From an uncultured Actinomycetes bacterium (GTDB taxonomy: Bacteria; Actinomycetota; Thermoleophilia; Solirubrobacterales; Thermoleophilaceae), in assembly GCA_946481495.1 (NCBI GenBank), contig CAMLNW010000094.1, positions 1-9,504 on the forward strand: a DNA stretch of 9,504 nucleotides, in the 5' to 3' direction. The position numbers were made by a program, and so were the translations under genes. The notes beneath the pieces were generated by a model. The model was not told the origin of the DNA. It made no database searches and saw only the letters and a program-made list of their open reading frames with translations. Positions within the stretch are counted from its first letter, which is position 1. Each line of letters starts with the position of its first letter. Shown here one piece after another: positions 1 through 5,914 of this stretch.

Positions 1-2
1 AC

Positions 3-503
3 GAGGCGCGCTGGATCGAGGCGACCGTCGACGGCGTCCGGGTGGTCTCGGTCTACGTCCCGAACGGCCGCGAGCCCGACACGCCCACCTACGATGACAA
101 GCTCCGCTTCATCGACGCGATGGCCCGGCGGATCGCCGAGCTGTCGGGCGAGCCACTGGTCGTCGCCGGCGACTTCAACGTCTGCCCGACCGACCTCGAC
201 GTCTACGACCCGGCGGCGTTCGTCGGCGCCACGCACGTCACGCCGCCGGAGCGCGAGCGCTTCCAAGCCCTGCTCGATGCCGGCACGGTCGACGCCTTCC
301 GCGAGCTCCACCCCGACGAGCAGGGCTTCACCTGGTGGGACTACCGCCAGGGCCACTTCCACCGCAAGATGGGCCTGCGGATCGACGCCCACCTCGTCTC
401 GCCGCCGCTCGCCGCCAAGATCGAGAGCTGCGGCATCGACCGCGACTTCCGCAAGGGCACCAAGCCATCGGATCACGCGCCGCTACTACTAGAGCTGCGC
501 TAG
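3..503 (+). CDS. xth: Exodeoxyribonuclease III (5' end outside window)
   Basis: This is a Mg-dependent AP endonuclease / 3'-5' exonuclease of the EEP (endonuclease/exonuclease/phosphatase) fold, acting in base excision repair. The reading frame is open from the window edge at position 3, so about the first third of the roughly 260-residue family length is missing; 166 residues are visible. Family signatures appear in order: SVYVPNG (nt 48-68), the catalytic GDFN (nt 168-179), a WWDYR segment (about nt 333-347), RIDAHLVS with its Asp (about nt 378-401), and the C-terminal SDHAPL with the catalytic His (nt 468-485). A methionine-like start at the GTG at 42 lies inside the conserved core and is not the true start. 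The stop is TAG at 501-503, 26 bases before the next gene on the same strand, so the two may be co-transcribed. Family assignment is secure; the 5' end cannot be judged. Confidence 0.93.
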   Translation, partial: EARWIEATVDGVRVVSVYVPNGREPDTPTYDDKLRFIDAMARRIAELSGEPLVVAGDFNVCPTDLDVYDPAAFVGATHVTPPERERFQALLDAGTVDAFRELHPDEQGFTWWDYRQGHFHRKMGLRIDAHLVSPPLAAKIESCGIDRDFRKGTKPSDHAPLLLELR

Positions 504-517
504 CGCGAACGACCACC

Positions 518-523
518 AAGGAG
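518..523 (+). promoter_or_regulatory. Ribosome binding site of the VOC gene
   Basis: AAGGAG lies six bases before the ATG at 530. It decides the start, because the same frame stays open far upstream into the exonuclease gene (from about 335) but only as an out-of-frame shadow. Confidence 0.75.
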
Positions 524-529
524 CGACCT

Positions 530-934
530 ATGACTGCCACCACACCCTCTCTCGTCACCGGTGTCGACTTCGTCTCGATTCCCGCCAAGGACCTGCAGGA
601 GTCGCGCGACTTCTACGCCGACGTGCTCGGCCTCGAGCCGTCGAGCGTCTGGCAGCGCCCGGGGGCGGACCCCGTCGGCGCCGAGTTCGAGACCGGCACT
701 GTGACGCTCGCCCTGCTCAACTGCGCCGCGCTCGGGATCGAATTCCGCGCCAGCAACAGCCCGATCGAGTTCCGTGTCGACGACGTCGCGGCCGCCCGCG
801 CCGAGCTCGAGTCGCGCGGCGTCGAGTTCAAGGGCGAGATCGTCGACAGCGGCGTCTGCCACCAGACCTTCTTCGAAGACCCGGCCGGCAACACGCTCGC
901 CTTCCACCACCGCTACGCGCCACGCGGCGGCTGA
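530..934 (+). CDS. VOC family (glyoxalase/bleomycin-resistance fold) protein
   Basis: A 134-residue single VOC-domain protein of unknown substrate. Two beta-alpha-beta-beta-beta halves are visible: residues about 8-60 (GVDFVSIPAKDLQESRDFY start, a classic first-strand/helix pattern) and about 75-128 (IEFRVDDV, then FFEDPAGNTLAFHH). Length is typical for a small dimeric VOC protein. The position that normally carries the first metal-binding His (GVDH in many relatives) is Phe here, and the usual Glu of the last strand (after DPAGN) is not evident, since the strand reads LAFHH. Metal-dependent lyase or isomerase activity is therefore doubtful, and a binding or resistance role is equally possible. 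The start is set by AAGGAG at 518-523. It sits 26 bases after the exonuclease gene and converges with the BASS gene, with a single base between the two stop codons. Confidence 0.85.
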   Translation: MTATTPSLVTGVDFVSIPAKDLQESRDFYADVLGLEPSSVWQRPGADPVGAEFETGTVTLALLNCAALGIEFRASNSPIEFRVDDVAAARAELESRGVEFKGEIVDSGVCHQTFFEDPAGNTLAFHHRYAPRGG

Positions 935-935
935 C

Positions 936-1679
936 CTAGGTCTGGGCGGGCTCGACCGCGGCGATCGGAGCACCGGCGTTGCGCCGGCTCATCGCCCAGG
1001 CGAACAGACCGCCGGTGACGAACATGAAGGTGCTGTAGACCGCTGCGGGGATCGAGAGCTCGTCGGCGAGCGAGGCGCCGACGGCGATCGCCAGCGTCGA
1101 GTTGTGGACCTCGTACTCGCTGGCGATCGCGCCGACCACCACCAACACGAACAGCGACAGCGAGATCGCCCGCACGCGCGGGTAGGCGACCGCCACCCGC
1201 TCCGGCCAGCGGGCGCGCAGCCACATGCCGAACGACACCGGCACGATCGTGATCGCGAAGACCTTGGCGACGACGCCGAGCATCGACACGTCGCCGATGT
1301 CGTCGGCGCCGAAGTGCGCAGTCGCCAGCGCTAGGAACAGCGGCACGGTGATCACCGAGCAGACGCTGCTGATCGCCGTCATCGTCACCGACAGCGCCGT
1401 CTCGCCGCGCGCCAGATGGGTGAGCATGTTCGCCATCGTCCCGCCGGGCGACGCGCCCAGCAGCACCAGTCCAACCGCCAGCTCGGGGGGCAGGTCGAAC
1501 AGCTCCGCCATCGCGAACGCCAGCAGCGGCGAGATCAGCGCCAGGTTCAGCATCCCGATTCCAACGCTGCGCGGGGAGGTCAGCACCCGCCGGAAGTCCG
1601 CCGGCGTCAGCGCCAGGCCGAGGCTGGCCATGATCAGCGCCGTGCGGGCGGACGCTACCCGGCGGTCAAGCTCTCCCAC
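936..1679 (-). CDS. Bile acid:sodium symporter (BASS) family protein, apparently shortened
   Basis: This is an integral membrane transporter of the BASS/SBF family (Na+-coupled uptake of organic anions such as bile acids or pantoate in characterised members). The family is recognised from ALTPADFRRVL (residues about 22-32), LVLLGASPGGTMANMLTHLARG followed by ALSVTMTAIS (the first crossover helix), and VHNSTLAIAV / IPAAVYSTFMFVTG near the C-terminus. The chosen start is GTG at 1679, overlapping the end of the upstream SDR gene by 25 bases. No Shine-Dalgarno is seen, so translational coupling is likely; ATG at 1631 is the alternative. At 247 residues it is shorter than the usual 290-330. The first membrane helix of the family is absent, and VVGAIASE runs straight into YEVHNSTLAI, where relatives have about 35-40 more residues including one helix. 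Membrane topology may therefore be broken; it could be a decaying gene. Family call is firm, function uncertain. Confidence 0.8.
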   Translation of the reverse strand: MGELDRRVASARTALIMASLGLALTPADFRRVLTSPRSVGIGMLNLALISPLLAFAMAELFDLPPELAVGLVLLGASPGGTMANMLTHLARGETALSVTMTAISSVCSVITVPLFLALATAHFGADDIGDVSMLGVVAKVFAITIVPVSFGMWLRARWPERVAVAYPRVRAISLSLFVLVVVGAIASEYEVHNSTLAIAVGASLADELSIPAAVYSTFMFVTGGLFAWAMSRRNAGAPIAAVEPAQT

Positions 1680-2596
1680 AGGCTCGTGTGACGCGGCTGC
1701 CAGCCGAGCTCGCGCTTGGCTTTGGCGTTCGAGGCGCCGCGGCTCTCGGTCATCATCACGACGGCCGCCTCGCCGGCCACGAGCCTGCCGAGCCACCTCG
1801 GGACCCGTCGCGGCGGCTTGGCGCCGAGCGCGCGCGCCGCGGCCGGCGCCCACTCGCTCACGGGCGCGGGGGAGTCGTCGACGACGTTGTAGATGCCGGG
1901 CGCGCCGCGCTCGATCGCCAGCGCGGTTGCCTCGGCGGCATCCTCGACGTGGACGAACGACCAGACCCCGCCGCCGTCGCCGACGACCGGCACCTTGCGC
2001 GCGCGCAGCGCGGCGACCTGCTCGCCGTCGGGGTCGACGGCGAGCGAGGTGCCCGGCCCGTAGAAGCCGCCGTAGCGCAGGACGATGCCCTCGATCCCGT
2101 CGGCGCTCGTGACCGCGTCCTCGAGATGGCGGATCGCCGCGAGAGTGGTGCGCATCTGCGACGGCGGATCGCCGTCGAGCGGATCGGTCTCCGACTTGAG
2201 CGGCCCGCTGCTCCGCGCGAACGGCCAGCCGGCGTAGCTCTGGGCGACGAAGCGGCGCGCGCCCACCGCGCGGGCGGCCGCGAGCAGGTGGTCGGTGCCA
2301 TCGGTGCGCAGCCGGTTGGTCAGCTCGAACGACCGCTCGAGCTTGCGGATGTCGATCCCACCCGCCAGCGCCGTCAGCTGGTGGACGACCACCTCCGGCT
2401 CGGCCTCCCCGACCGCCTGCGCGACGGCGCGTCCGTCGAGCGCGTCCGCCGCGACCGGCCGCGCCCCAAGCCCGCGCACCCGCTCCTGCTTCGACTCGCT
2501 CCGCGTCATGCCCGCGACCTCATGCCCACGCTCGACGAGCTTCGGAACCAGCACCCTCCCCAGCGCTCCAGTCGCGCCGGCTACCAAGATCTTCAT
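1655..2596 (-). CDS. NAD-dependent epimerase/dehydratase family protein (extended/atypical SDR)
   Basis: A 313-residue cytosolic Rossmann-fold oxidoreductase. The nucleotide-binding motif GATGALG is at residues 7-13 right after the first strand (KILVA). D51 lies in AADALDG, matching the Asp after the third strand. LRYGGFYGPGT (173-183) and FVHVEDAA (214-221) are typical of NAD-dependent epimerases, and the protein ends with the family-like GWQPRHTSLWESL. The expected YxxxK catalytic pair is not present: Y121 in QSYAGWP has no Lys four residues later. This places it with atypical SDRs, which may bind NAD(P) without a classical reaction, so the substrate cannot be named. The start is fixed by AAGGAGGT four bases upstream. 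It follows the FAD dehydrogenase after 93 bases and overlaps the BASS gene, consistent with one transcription unit, possibly with an internal promoter in the 93-base gap. Confidence 0.88.
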   Translation of the reverse strand: MKILVAGATGALGRVLVPKLVERGHEVAGMTRSESKQERVRGLGARPVAADALDGRAVAQAVGEAEPEVVVHQLTALAGGIDIRKLERSFELTNRLRTDGTDHLLAAARAVGARRFVAQSYAGWPFARSSGPLKSETDPLDGDPPSQMRTTLAAIRHLEDAVTSADGIEGIVLRYGGFYGPGTSLAVDPDGEQVAALRARKVPVVGDGGGVWSFVHVEDAAEATALAIERGAPGIYNVVDDSPAPVSEWAPAAARALGAKPPRRVPRWLGRLVAGEAAVVMMTESRGASNAKAKRELGWQPRHTSLWESLTAG

Positions 2597-2600
2597 GACG

Positions 2601-2608
2601 ACCTCCTT
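2601..2608 (-). promoter_or_regulatory. Strong ribosome binding site of the SDR gene
   Basis: On the minus strand AAGGAGGT lies four bases before the ATG at 2596. It is the best Shine-Dalgarno in the window. A small hairpin (TGGGT-4-ACCCA, 2611-2624) sits just upstream of it; whether it matters is unknown. Confidence 0.8.
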
Positions 2609-2652
2609 TATGGGTCCTTACCCAAGAGGGGGCGACGTACGCAGTTAGATCT

Positions 2653-2689
2653 GCGCAAAGCGGTACCGAGAAGCGCGCAAAAGCGGTAG
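2653..2689. repeat. Direct repeat upstream of the SDR gene, GCGCAAA(A)GCGGTA
   Basis: Two copies: GCGCAAAGCGGTA at 2653-2665 and GCGCAAAAGCGGTAG at 2675-2689. They differ by one A, and the GCGGTA cores are 23 bases apart, about two helical turns. The second copy abuts the stop codon of the FAD dehydrogenase (2690-2692), so the pair lies almost entirely in the 93-base gap before the SDR gene, where an operator would be expected. The ten bases AAGGCGGTAGT-like core at 2681-2690, exactly AAGCGGTAGT, recur at 4557-4566 just before fic. Presence of the repeats is directly seen; a regulatory role is inferred. Confidence 0.55.
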
Positions 2690-4351
2690 TCAGGCTATCG
2701 CTGCCGCCGCCGCACGACCCGCGGTTCGCCCCGAGAACAGGCAGCCGCCGAGGAACGTTCCCTCGAGCGAGCGGTAGCCGTGGACGCCGCCGCCGCCGAA
2801 GCCGGCGACCTCGCCGGCGGCGTAGAGGCCGGGGAGTGGGTCACCGTCGGGGCGCAGCGCGCGTGCGTCGAGGTCGGTCTGCAGGCCGCCGAGCGACTTG
2901 CGCGTGAGGATCGACAGGCGCACTGCGATCAGCGGCCCGGCCTTCGGGTCGAGGATCTCGTGCGGGGCGGCGACACGGGTCACCTTGTCGGCGAAGTACG
3001 CCCGCGCCCCGTGGATCGCCGTCACCTGGCCGTCCTTGGCGTAGGGGTTGGCGATCTCGCGGTCGCGCGCGACGATCTGCTCGCGCAACTCGCCGAGGTC
3101 GATCAGGTCGTCGCCGGTCAGCTCGTTCATCCGGCGGACGAGGCTCGCCAGGTCGCGCTCGACGATGAAGTCCTGGCCGTGGTCCATGAACGCCTGCACC
3201 GGGCTCGGCGGCCCGCTGCCCAGCCGCTCCTTCAGCACTGCCCGCACGCTCTTCGACGTCGTGTCCGGGTTCTGCTCCGACCCCGACAGCGCGAACTCCT
3301 TCTCGATGATCTTCTGGGTCAACACGAACCAGGTGTAGTCGTGGCCGGTGCGCTGGATGTGGTGCAGCGTGCCGAGCGTGTCGAAGCCGGGGTAGAGCGG
3401 GCCGGGCAAGCGCCTGCCGCGCGCGTCGAACCACAGTGACGACGGCCCGGGGATGATCCGGATCGCGTGCTTCGGCCAGATCGGGTGCCAGTTGTGGAGC
3501 CCCTCGACGTAGTGCCACATCCGGTCGGCGTTGATCTCGTTGGCACCGGCGTTGCGCGCGATCTCCAGCATGCGGCCGTCGACGTGGGCGGGGACGCCGG
3601 AGATCATGTGCACCGGCGGCTCGCCGAGCCGGTCGCGCGGCCACTTCTCGCGGACCAGGCCGTGGTTGCCGCCGATGCCGCCGCTGGTGACGATCACCGC
3701 CTGCGCGTAGAGCTCGAACTCGCCGGTGACGTCGCGGTTCGACGCGACACCACGCGCCGTGTCGCTCGGCGCGAGCACGGCTCCGCGCACCCCGTGGACC
3801 GTACCTCCGCCGACCGCGAGCTCGTCGACACGGTGGCGGAAGCGCAACTCGACCAGCCCCTTGGCGACCGCCTCGCGCACCCGCCGCTCGAACGGCGCCA
3901 CCACGCCCGGTCCGGTCCCCCACGTGATGTGGAAGCGCGGCACCGAGTTGCCGTGGCCGTCGGCGAGGTAGCCGCCCCGCTCCGGCCAGCCGGGGTTCGG
4001 CAGCCAGCGCATCCCCATCTCGTGCAGCCACGGTCGCTTCTCGCCAGCGCAGAACTCGACGTAGGCCTCGGCCCACCTGCGCGGCCACTCGTCTTCTGGC
4101 CGGTCGAATGCTGCGGTGCCCAGCCAGTCCTGCAGTGCGAGCTCATATGAGTCCTTGACCCGCATCCGCCGCTGCTCGGGGCTGTCGACGAACATCAGCC
4201 CGCCGAGCGACCAGAATGCCTGCCCGCCGAGGTTCGCCTCGTTCTCCTGGTCGAGCAGGATCACCTTCTTGCCGGTGTCGGCCAGCTCCGCGGTCGCGAC
4301 CAGCCCGGCCAGCCCACCGCCCACCACGATTGCGTCTGCATCCAGTGCCAT
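2690..4351 (-). CDS. FAD-binding dehydrogenase (fumarate reductase/KstD-like flavoprotein)
   Basis: A 553-residue flavoprotein of the FAD-dependent oxidoreductase 2 superfamily, closest in pattern to the uncharacterised 'putative FAD-binding dehydrogenase' group, whose members are about 550 residues. The dinucleotide-binding motif VGGGLAG is at residues 10-16, with the ribose-binding acidic residue in LLDQE (32-36). NLGGQAFWSLGGL (40-52) and GHGNSVPRFHITWGTGPG (132-149) are group signatures. The C-terminal FAD-binding segment GLYAAGEVAGFGGGG and SLEGTFLGGCLFSGR lies near residues 508-545. No signal peptide, haem motif or Fe-S motif is seen, so it is probably cytosolic and uses an unknown acceptor; relatives act on enone/ene bonds. 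It leads the minus-strand group with the SDR and BASS genes and is divergent from fic. No Shine-Dalgarno precedes the ATG, and a -10-like TATAGC lies only nine bases before it, so a leaderless mRNA is possible. Confidence 0.92.
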   Translation of the reverse strand: MALDADAIVVGGGLAGLVATAELADTGKKVILLDQENEANLGGQAFWSLGGLMFVDSPEQRRMRVKDSYELALQDWLGTAAFDRPEDEWPRRWAEAYVEFCAGEKRPWLHEMGMRWLPNPGWPERGGYLADGHGNSVPRFHITWGTGPGVVAPFERRVREAVAKGLVELRFRHRVDELAVGGGTVHGVRGAVLAPSDTARGVASNRDVTGEFELYAQAVIVTSGGIGGNHGLVREKWPRDRLGEPPVHMISGVPAHVDGRMLEIARNAGANEINADRMWHYVEGLHNWHPIWPKHAIRIIPGPSSLWFDARGRRLPGPLYPGFDTLGTLHHIQRTGHDYTWFVLTQKIIEKEFALSGSEQNPDTTSKSVRAVLKERLGSGPPSPVQAFMDHGQDFIVERDLASLVRRMNELTGDDLIDLGELREQIVARDREIANPYAKDGQVTAIHGARAYFADKVTRVAAPHEILDPKAGPLIAVRLSILTRKSLGGLQTDLDARALRPDGDPLPGLYAAGEVAGFGGGGVHGYRSLEGTFLGGCLFSGRTAGRAAAAAIA

Positions 4352-4360
4352 GCGAACAAC

Positions 4361-4390
4361 GCTATACCCTGGGCTGATTTATCGTCTCAC
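4361..4390 (-). promoter_or_regulatory. Candidate promoter of the FAD dehydrogenase, probably leaderless
   Basis: On the minus strand, GTGAGA (4390-4385), an 18-base spacer and TATAGC (4366-4361) resemble a sigma70-type promoter. The -10 is nine bases from the ATG at 4351, which would put the transcript start at or within a few bases of the start codon. The GCGGTAG core at 4391-4397 directly adjoins the -35. Weak match, inferred. Confidence 0.3.
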
Positions 4391-4451
4391 GCGGTAGAGA
4401 AGGGAAGATCTTCCTGCAAAATGGGAGTTTCTTTTTGCTCCTCAGCGGTCG
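4391..4451 (+). repeat. fic upstream repeat unit, copy 1
   Basis: A 61-base unit bounded by GCGGTAGA at the left and TTTTTGCTCCTCAGCGGTCG at the right (4432-4451), with TCCTGCAAAA (4412-4421) inside. GCAAAA (4416-4421) and TTTTGC (4433-4438) form an inverted pair. A perfect 12-base palindrome GGAAGATCTTCC lies at 4403-4414. The unit matches copy 2, 114 bases downstream, at its ends and central box with the same overall length. It lies in an AT-rich stretch unlike the surrounding GC-rich coding DNA. Likely regulatory or a duplicated operator (inference). Confidence 0.6.
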
Positions 4452-4504
4452 AATCAGGGCTTGCGGGGGGATTGTCTTCTTGCGGTTGATTTTTATCGGC
4501 TTCA

Positions 4505-4565
4505 GCGGTAGATATACAAAAGTATCCTGCAAAAAAGCATTTTTGGTTTTGCTCCTAAGCGGTAG
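4505..4565 (+). repeat. fic upstream repeat unit, copy 2
   Basis: The second 61-base unit begins with GCGGTAGA, contains TCCTGCAAAA (4525-4534) and ends with TTTTGCTCCTAAGCGGTAG (4547-4565). GCAAAA (4529-4534) and TTTTGC (4547-4552) again form an inverted pair. The right end lies only 13 bases before the fic start codon, so a bound protein would cover the translation start region. A poor promoter-like pair, TTGATT (4486-4491), 17 bases, TAGATA (4509-4514), overlaps the left end. The remainder of the 227-base gap between the FAD gene and fic shows no gene. Confidence 0.6.
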
Positions 4566-4578
4566 TACCTGGGGATAG

Positions 4579-5874
4579 ATGCCTTCCGAGACAGAGATTG
4601 AGTTCCTCGCGAACTACCATCGCTACACGCCGGAAGCCTCCAAAGAGCTGATGCGGATCTCGATGGCGCTCGGCACGATCAGGGGAGCTCGCGTCCTGCC
4701 CGCGGTCGCGGATCAACTGCGGTCCTCGGCGCGCGTGGGAACGATCCACTACTCGAACCTGATCGAGGGCAATGAGCTACCCGTGATCGAGGCCGAGCGG
4801 GCGGCCCGTGGGCAGCTGGCGGCCGACAGCACGGCCAAGGTCGAGCTCGTCAACTACGTGGATGCGTTGGACCTGATCGACGAGCGGATCGACAGCGGGA
4901 CCCTCGAGCTCACTACGGAGTTCCTCAAAGAGCTCCACGCGACGACGACGCGTGGACTCGGACGTGAGGACGATCCACACTTCAAGCCACATCACGAGGG
5001 CGAGTGGCACGACGGTCGCGCGCTCGTGGTCGACCGCCTCACGAACCAGGTCATGCACGAGGGGCCCCCTCAACCCGAGGTCGCGCCGCGGATGGCGGGA
5101 ATGTTCGAATGGCTGAATCGCAAGCTCGACGGGGGAGACCCCCCGTTCGTGGTCGCGGGCGTGGCGCACTACGGGATCACCGACGTGCATCCATTCGCCG
5201 ACGGCAACGGGCGTGTCGCGCGGCTCTTCCAGGCGGCTCTCTTGATGCGATCGGGCGTGCTTCCCGGACGGATGCTCTCCTTCGAGCGCTACTACGCTGA
5301 GGATCGATCGGCCTACTACGGTGCGCTGAGGTCGGTTCGCGAGCGCACCTACAGCATGAACTTCTGGCTGGAGTACTTCCTGCGCGGACTAGCGGAGGAG
5401 TACGAACGTGTCGCGACCACGGTGACGGACCTGAGCGCGTTGATCCCGGGCGGCGGCGCTGGCCAGCTGCGCTTGTCCGCGGGTCAGGAGCGGGCGCTGA
5501 CCGCTCTGCGGATTCAGGGCCGGCGCGAGTTCTCGCGCAGGGAGTACGAGCAGGCGGCCGGTGTCGGGCGCACGGCTGCCGGTGACGATCTGCGTGCTCT
5601 TGTGCGACACGGCGTCCTCGCGATCCGCGGCGCTGGCTCGGGCACGCGCTATGTGTTGCGCGGAGCGATCGCGGCAGTGGGTGGGGGGAATCGGCGCGGG
5701 CGTCCCACGAAATGGACCGACGCGGCGATCGAGCGAGAGCTCAGGGCCTTCCTGGCTGGACGGTCCGAGTGGCCGTCGCCGCGCGAGTTCCGGGCGCAAG
5801 GCAGGGGCGCCTTGTACGCCGCGGCTGTCAAGGCCGGTGGCATCGCCCGATGGCGCGGCATCGTCGGGTTCTAG
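4579..5874 (+). CDS. Fic family protein with winged-helix and extra C-terminal domain
   Basis: A 431-residue Fic-domain protein, probably an AMP-transferring (AMPylating) or related nucleotidyl-transferring enzyme acting on a cytosolic target protein. The catalytic motif HPFADGNGRVAR (residues 204-215) fits HxFx(D/E)GNGRxxR completely, including catalytic H204. The inhibitory motif SNLIEGN (59-65), with S59 and E63, lies N-terminal to it, making this a class II, self-inhibited Fic protein that needs no separate antitoxin. Residues about 300-362 (SAGQERALTAL to TRYVLRG) look like a winged helix. Residues 372-431 (RGRPTKWT, WPSPREF, ALYAAAVKAGG, W425) form an additional compact module. The start ATG is preceded by GGGGA with a short three-base spacer; the next Met residues (25, 29) are less likely. 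It is divergent from the FAD gene and convergent with the GH3 gene, standing alone. The upstream repeats suggest autoregulation (inference). Target unknown. Confidence 0.93.
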   Translation: MPSETEIEFLANYHRYTPEASKELMRISMALGTIRGARVLPAVADQLRSSARVGTIHYSNLIEGNELPVIEAERAARGQLAADSTAKVELVNYVDALDLIDERIDSGTLELTTEFLKELHATTTRGLGREDDPHFKPHHEGEWHDGRALVVDRLTNQVMHEGPPQPEVAPRMAGMFEWLNRKLDGGDPPFVVAGVAHYGITDVHPFADGNGRVARLFQAALLMRSGVLPGRMLSFERYYAEDRSAYYGALRSVRERTYSMNFWLEYFLRGLAEEYERVATTVTDLSALIPGGGAGQLRLSAGQERALTALRIQGRREFSRREYEQAAGVGRTAAGDDLRALVRHGVLAIRGAGSGTRYVLRGAIAAVGGGNRRGRPTKWTDAAIERELRAFLAGRSEWPSPREFRAQGRGALYAAAVKAGGIARWRGIVGF

Positions 5875-5914
5875 CGGCCGCTGGTGGCGTAGGCGAGGTT
5901 CAGCCGGCGGCCGC
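5874..5914. repeat. Paired GCGGCCGC palindromes between convergent genes
   Basis: GCGGCCGC occurs at 5874-5881 and again at 5907-5914, spanning the 25-base gap between the fic stop and the GH3 stop. The copies could pair as an 8-bp stem with a 25-base loop, but no U-tract follows on either strand. A bidirectional terminator is possible yet weakly supported. Confidence 0.3.

Noticed and set aside
1225..2112. Plus-strand open frame of 295 codons opposite the BASS and SDR genes
   Set aside because: The product is Arg/Ser/Ala-rich low-complexity and is the shadow of two recognised minus-strand proteins.
2611..2624. TGGGT-CCTT-ACCCA hairpin as a terminator after the FAD gene
   Set aside because: Only a five-base stem with no U-tract, and it lies directly before the SDR ribosome binding site, so termination there is unlikely.
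2841..4088. Minus-strand open frame of 415 codons within the FAD dehydrogenase
   Set aside because: Arg-rich out-of-frame shadow on the same strand; the FAD dehydrogenase frame has all the family motifs.
4391..4565. CRISPR-like or transposon-end interpretation of the fic upstream repeats
   Set aside because: Only two imperfect units, no spacers of uniform size with identical repeats, no transposase and no target-site duplication.
4555..4749. Small minus-strand frame opposite the fic start, as a possible antitoxin gene
   Set aside because: The Fic protein carries its own inhibitory motif, and this frame is antisense to conserved Fic N-terminal sequence with no ribosome binding site.
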